Source of the DNA: Enterococcus devriesei
GTDB taxonomy: Bacteria > Bacillota > Bacilli > Lactobacillales > Enterococcaceae
Assembly: GCF_001885905.1 (NCBI RefSeq)
Contig: NZ_JXKM01000005.1
Span: 1 to 64,000 of the forward strand
Direction: 5' to 3'
DNA: 64,000 nucleotides
The notes beneath the pieces were generated by a model. That model was not told where the DNA came from. It saw only the letters and a program-made list of their open reading frames with translations, and made no database searches. The position numbers and the translations under genes are program-made. Position 1 is the first letter of the stretch, and each line of letters opens with the position of its first letter. Positions 61,479-64,000 of this stretch are shown here, in pieces.

Positions 61479-63557
61479 TTATTTCGTAATAATCTTATCG
61501 ATACTTGCTAAGGCATTGGCCATTCGAGCAACGATCGCTAGCTGATTCAAACGATTGTCCCGGACTTTTTCATCCTCTACCATGATCATCGTTGCATTGA
61601 AGTAACGTTCGATCACTGGGCGAAGATTCGTCAAGGTTTGATAATTTTCCGCCATGCTTTGGTTGGCGAATTCGTCAGAAGCTTCTTTAACGGCTTCGTA
61701 CAATTCTTGCTCGCTGTCGTTTTCGAATAACTTAGGATCAACTTTGTAAGTGATCGTAGCTGGATTCATCTTCTTAGTCAAATTAATCACCCGAGTCAAA
61801 GCTTCCATTGCTTCTTTAAAATGCTCATCTGTTACATGCTGATCAAAAATTTGAGCCGTCCGGAAAATTTGGACTAAGTCGTCTTGACTTGAATCCACTA
61901 CGGCATCAATGATGTCATGACGAACATTGTTGATTTGCAGACGTTGACGCATCCGGCCTTTGAAGAATTCGATAAATTCTTTTTGGTCGCGATTGAAATG
62001 AACACCATAATCTAAGACGTCTTCATTGATGGCATCCACGATCGCTCCTTGCATATCCGTGAATGGGAAGGTCCAGCCTTGTGCTTCGACGATCCGTACG
62101 ATCCCGTAAGTTTGACGACGCAATGCGTAAGGGTCATTCGAACCGCTAGGAATCATCCCTACAGCAAAGAAACCTAACACGCTGTCGATCTTATCAGCAA
62201 TCGCTAAAACGGCGCCAATCGGAGTTTGTGGCAAATCACCTTCAGCGGAGATCGGCAGATAGTGTTCCCGAACCGCCGTAGCTACAGCGGGACGCTCGCC
62301 TTTCAATAAGGCATATTTTTCACCCATGATCCCTTGCAACTCAGGAAATTCGCCAACCATATTCGTCACTAAGTCAAATTTATAAATTTCCGACGCCCGC
62401 TGCAAATCGATTAATTCTGCTTGGTCTAAGCCAACCCGCTCGCCGATGACTTTGGCAATAACACCAACCCGCTGCATTTTTTCATACATGCTGCCAATTT
62501 TTTCATGGAAGGTCACGTTCTTCAATTTTTCGACACATTCTTCGATCGATAATTTTTTATCTTCTTCAAAGAAAAATTCGCCGTCTTCTAAACGCGCCGC
62601 TAATACTTTTTGATTTCCTTTAATGACATTATCTAATTTCACGCTGTTTCCATTCCGAACAGAAATGAAATGCGGCAACAGCATCCCTGCTTGATTGCGA
62701 ACTTCAAAATAGCGTTGGTGCTCCTTCATAGAAGTGACTAAAACTTCTTCCGGCACGGACAAGAAACGTTCCTCAAACTCACCGACAAAAGCAGTTGGGT
62801 ATTCCACTAAATTCGTAACCTCTTCTAATAAATCGGTATCCAAATCAATCACCCAATTATTCTTTTCAGCGATTTCTTCGATTTGGGATACAATCATTTG
62901 CTGACGCTTGTGGGCATCCGCAATGACAAATTGTTCTTCCAATTTTCCTTCATATTCACTCGGCTCAGTAAGTTCCACTTGATCGCCTAAGAAGCGATGG
63001 CCTTCTGTTGTCCGACCGGTTTGCACGTCTAACAATTCAAAGGGGATCACTTCATCATCTAGTAGAGCCACGATCCAATGAATCGGACGGATGTATTCAA
63101 ACATCGTATCGCCCCAATGCGTCATCGTCGGGAAGTTCAAGCCTTTCACCACATCTAAAAGACCCGTTAATACTTCTTTGCTTTCTTTCCCGTGGATATA
63201 TTTGGTCACGTAAACATACTCTACGCCATTCAATTCACGGAAAGTGATCGCGTCGGTAGTCAGACCTTGACCACGAACAAATCCTTCCGCTGCTTTACTC
63301 CAATTGCCTTCTGCGTCCTGGGCGATTTTTTTCGCTGGACCCTTAACTTCTTCTTGGACATCTTCTTGACGATCGGGAATATTGGTCACCCGAATTGCCA
63401 AACGGCGGGGGGTTGAAAACGTTTCGATCGATTCAAAGGTCAAACTGTTTTCGGTTAAGAATTTTGAGACCTTTTCTTCTAATTGTTTGATGCTAGGCCA
63501 AACCACGTGGGCTGGCATTTCTTCTAAACCGATTTCTAATAATAGATTTTTCGCCAT
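61479..63557 (-). CDS. glyS: Glycyl-tRNA synthetase beta subunit
   Basis: Beta subunit of the heterotetrameric bacterial GlyRS, involved in tRNA binding. The N-terminus [12 protein letters not shown], the GPAKKIA and [21 protein letters not shown] blocks, an HD-like central domain and the C-terminal anticodon-binding DALR-like helices are all present. 692 residues, normal. It starts one base after the glyQ stop, indicating coupled translation. Confidence 0.97.
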   Translation of the reverse strand: MAKNLLLEIGLEEMPAHVVWPSIKQLEEKVSKFLTENSLTFESIETFSTPRRLAIRVTNIPDRQEDVQEEVKGPAKKIAQDAEGNWSKAAEGFVRGQGLTTDAITFRELNGVEYVYVTKYIHGKESKEVLTGLLDVVKGLNFPTMTHWGDTMFEYIRPIHWIVALLDDEVIPFELLDVQTGRTTEGHRFLGDQVELTEPSEYEGKLEEQFVIADAHKRQQMIVSQIEEIAEKNNWVIDLDTDLLEEVTNLVEYPTAFVGEFEERFLSVPEEVLVTSMKEHQRYFEVRNQAGMLLPHFISVRNGNSVKLDNVIKGNQKVLAARLEDGEFFFEEDKKLSIEECVEKLKNVTFHEKIGSMYEKMQRVGVIAKVIGERVGLDQAELIDLQRASEIYKFDLVTNMVGEFPELQGIMGEKYALLKGERPAVATAVREHYLPISAEGDLPQTPIGAVLAIADKIDSVLGFFAVGMIPSGSNDPYALRRQTYGIVRIVEAQGWTFPFTDMQGAIVDAINEDVLDYGVHFNRDQKEFIEFFKGRMRQRLQINNVRHDIIDAVVDSSQDDLVQIFRTAQIFDQHVTDEHFKEAMEALTRVINLTKKMNPATITYKVDPKLFENDSEQELYEAVKEASDEFANQSMAENYQTLTNLRPVIERYFNATMIMVEDEKVRDNRLNQLAIVARMANALASIDKIITK

Positions 63558-63558
63558 C

Positions 63559-64000
63559 TTATTTGCCCTCCTGATTTAATAATGGGAAGCCTAGTTTTTC
63601 ACGTTCAGCCACAAAGATCTTAGCAACCGAGCGTGCCATATTCCGAATACGAGCCAAGTAACCAGCCCGTTCTGTTACCGACACCGCGCCCCGCGCATCC
63701 AATAAATTAAAGGTGTGGCTGCATTTCAAAATATAATCATAGGCTGGATGAACTAGATTTTCATCAATGCAACGTTTCGCTTCTTTTTCAAATTTGTCAA
63801 AGTTATCTAACAACATTTCTTGATCGCTTTCTTCAAAAGAATATTTTGAATGCTCATATTCCGGCTGTTTGAAGATTTCACCGTATTTGACGCCACGACT
63901 CCATTCTAAGTCATAGACACTCTCAACTTCTTGAATATACGACGCTAGGCGTTCTAACCCATAAGTAATTTCAGAAGTGACCGGATGACATTGCAGTCCG
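63559..64000 (-). CDS. glyQ: Glycyl-tRNA synthetase alpha subunit, 5' part beyond the window
   Basis: C-terminal half of the catalytic alpha subunit. The frame remains open to the window edge and reads, among others, [32 protein letters not shown] and [21 protein letters not shown], all GlyQ signatures. Only about 147 of roughly 300 residues are within the window, and the start and any T-box leader lie outside. Confidence 0.97.
   Translation of the reverse strand, partial: GLQCHPVTSEITYGLERLASYIQEVESVYDLEWSRGVKYGEIFKQPEYEHSKYSFEESDQEMLLDNFDKFEKEAKRCIDENLVHPAYDYILKCSHTFNLLDARGAVSVTERAGYLARIRNMARSVAKIFVAEREKLGFPLLNQEGK

Overview
The window looks like chromosomal DNA of a low-GC Gram-positive bacterium of the order Lactobacillales, most probably an Enterococcus. 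The reasons are the gene set and order (comG operon followed by a DNA methyltransferase and ackA; ecsAB beside hit and prsA; DUF1831 beside a cysteine desulfurase; ccpN-like gene, PPDK-regulatory gene and class III fbp; a sigma-54/LevR-type PTS operon), strong AGGAGG ribosome binding sites, and frequent GTG/TTG starts. Species cannot be fixed from the sequence alone. I see no prophage, insertion sequence, CRISPR array or rRNA; this is ordinary core genome with a few accessory islands.

Layout. 1-6.1 kb (minus): ackA, a YtxK-like methyltransferase and a complete seven-gene comG competence pilus operon. 6.3-10.7 kb (minus): trmB, a YtmP-like kinase, D-amino acid aminotransferase, ecsB-ecsA. 10.9-14.5 kb (plus): hit, a YtxH-like gene, prsA, a Nudix protein with an NrtR-like tail, and a DUF2798 membrane protein behind a structured leader. 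14.5-19.1 kb (minus): an alpha/alpha-toroid protein, rlmN, ftsK. 19.2-22.0 kb (minus): an amino-acid ABC transporter under a T-box leader that carries two consecutive antiterminator/terminator modules. 22.0-30.5 kb (minus): a lactose/cellobiose-type PTS operon (EIIB, EIIA, Eis-like acetyltransferase, EIIC, GH1 phospho-glycosidase, MupG-like phospho-glycosidase) with a textbook sigma-54 promoter and its LevR/CelR-type activator upstream. 30.7-33.1 kb: topB and DUF1033. 33.4-38.0 kb: an MFS transporter, a small unknown gene, mnmA, and a YtrA-type GntR regulator with its membrane-protein partner. 38.1-43.6 kb (minus): a frameshifted signal peptidase I gene, a metallophosphoesterase, an unknown gene, DUF1831, a cysteine desulfurase, a divergent PRPP synthetase paralogue and a papain-fold protein. 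43.8-49.1 kb: pepO, a formate/nitrite channel, a THF riboswitch with folT, a GT-B-like protein, efp. 49.2-52.8 kb: a YczE-like protein, HD phosphohydrolase, rRNA methyltransferase, acylphosphatase, YidC. 52.8-56.4 kb (minus): a YknWXYZ-like MacB-type exporter. 56.7 kb: a tRNA-Glu(CTC). 57.0-61.4 kb (plus): a gluconeogenesis control cluster (CcpN, PPDK regulatory protein, fructose bisphosphatase) and an AEC permease. 61.5-64 kb (minus): glyS and the 3' part of glyQ.

The most interesting points are: the PRPP synthetase paralogue that lacks the catalytic flexible-loop Lys/Arg; the single-nucleotide homopolymer frameshift in lepB; the T-box with one stem I but two antiterminator/terminator modules; the unclassified leader before the DUF2798 gene; and the sigma-54 PTS operon that joins two different phospho-glycosidases with an Eis-like acetyltransferase and contains an internal terminator. 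All functional calls rest on reading the proteins and motifs by eye; no database search was possible.
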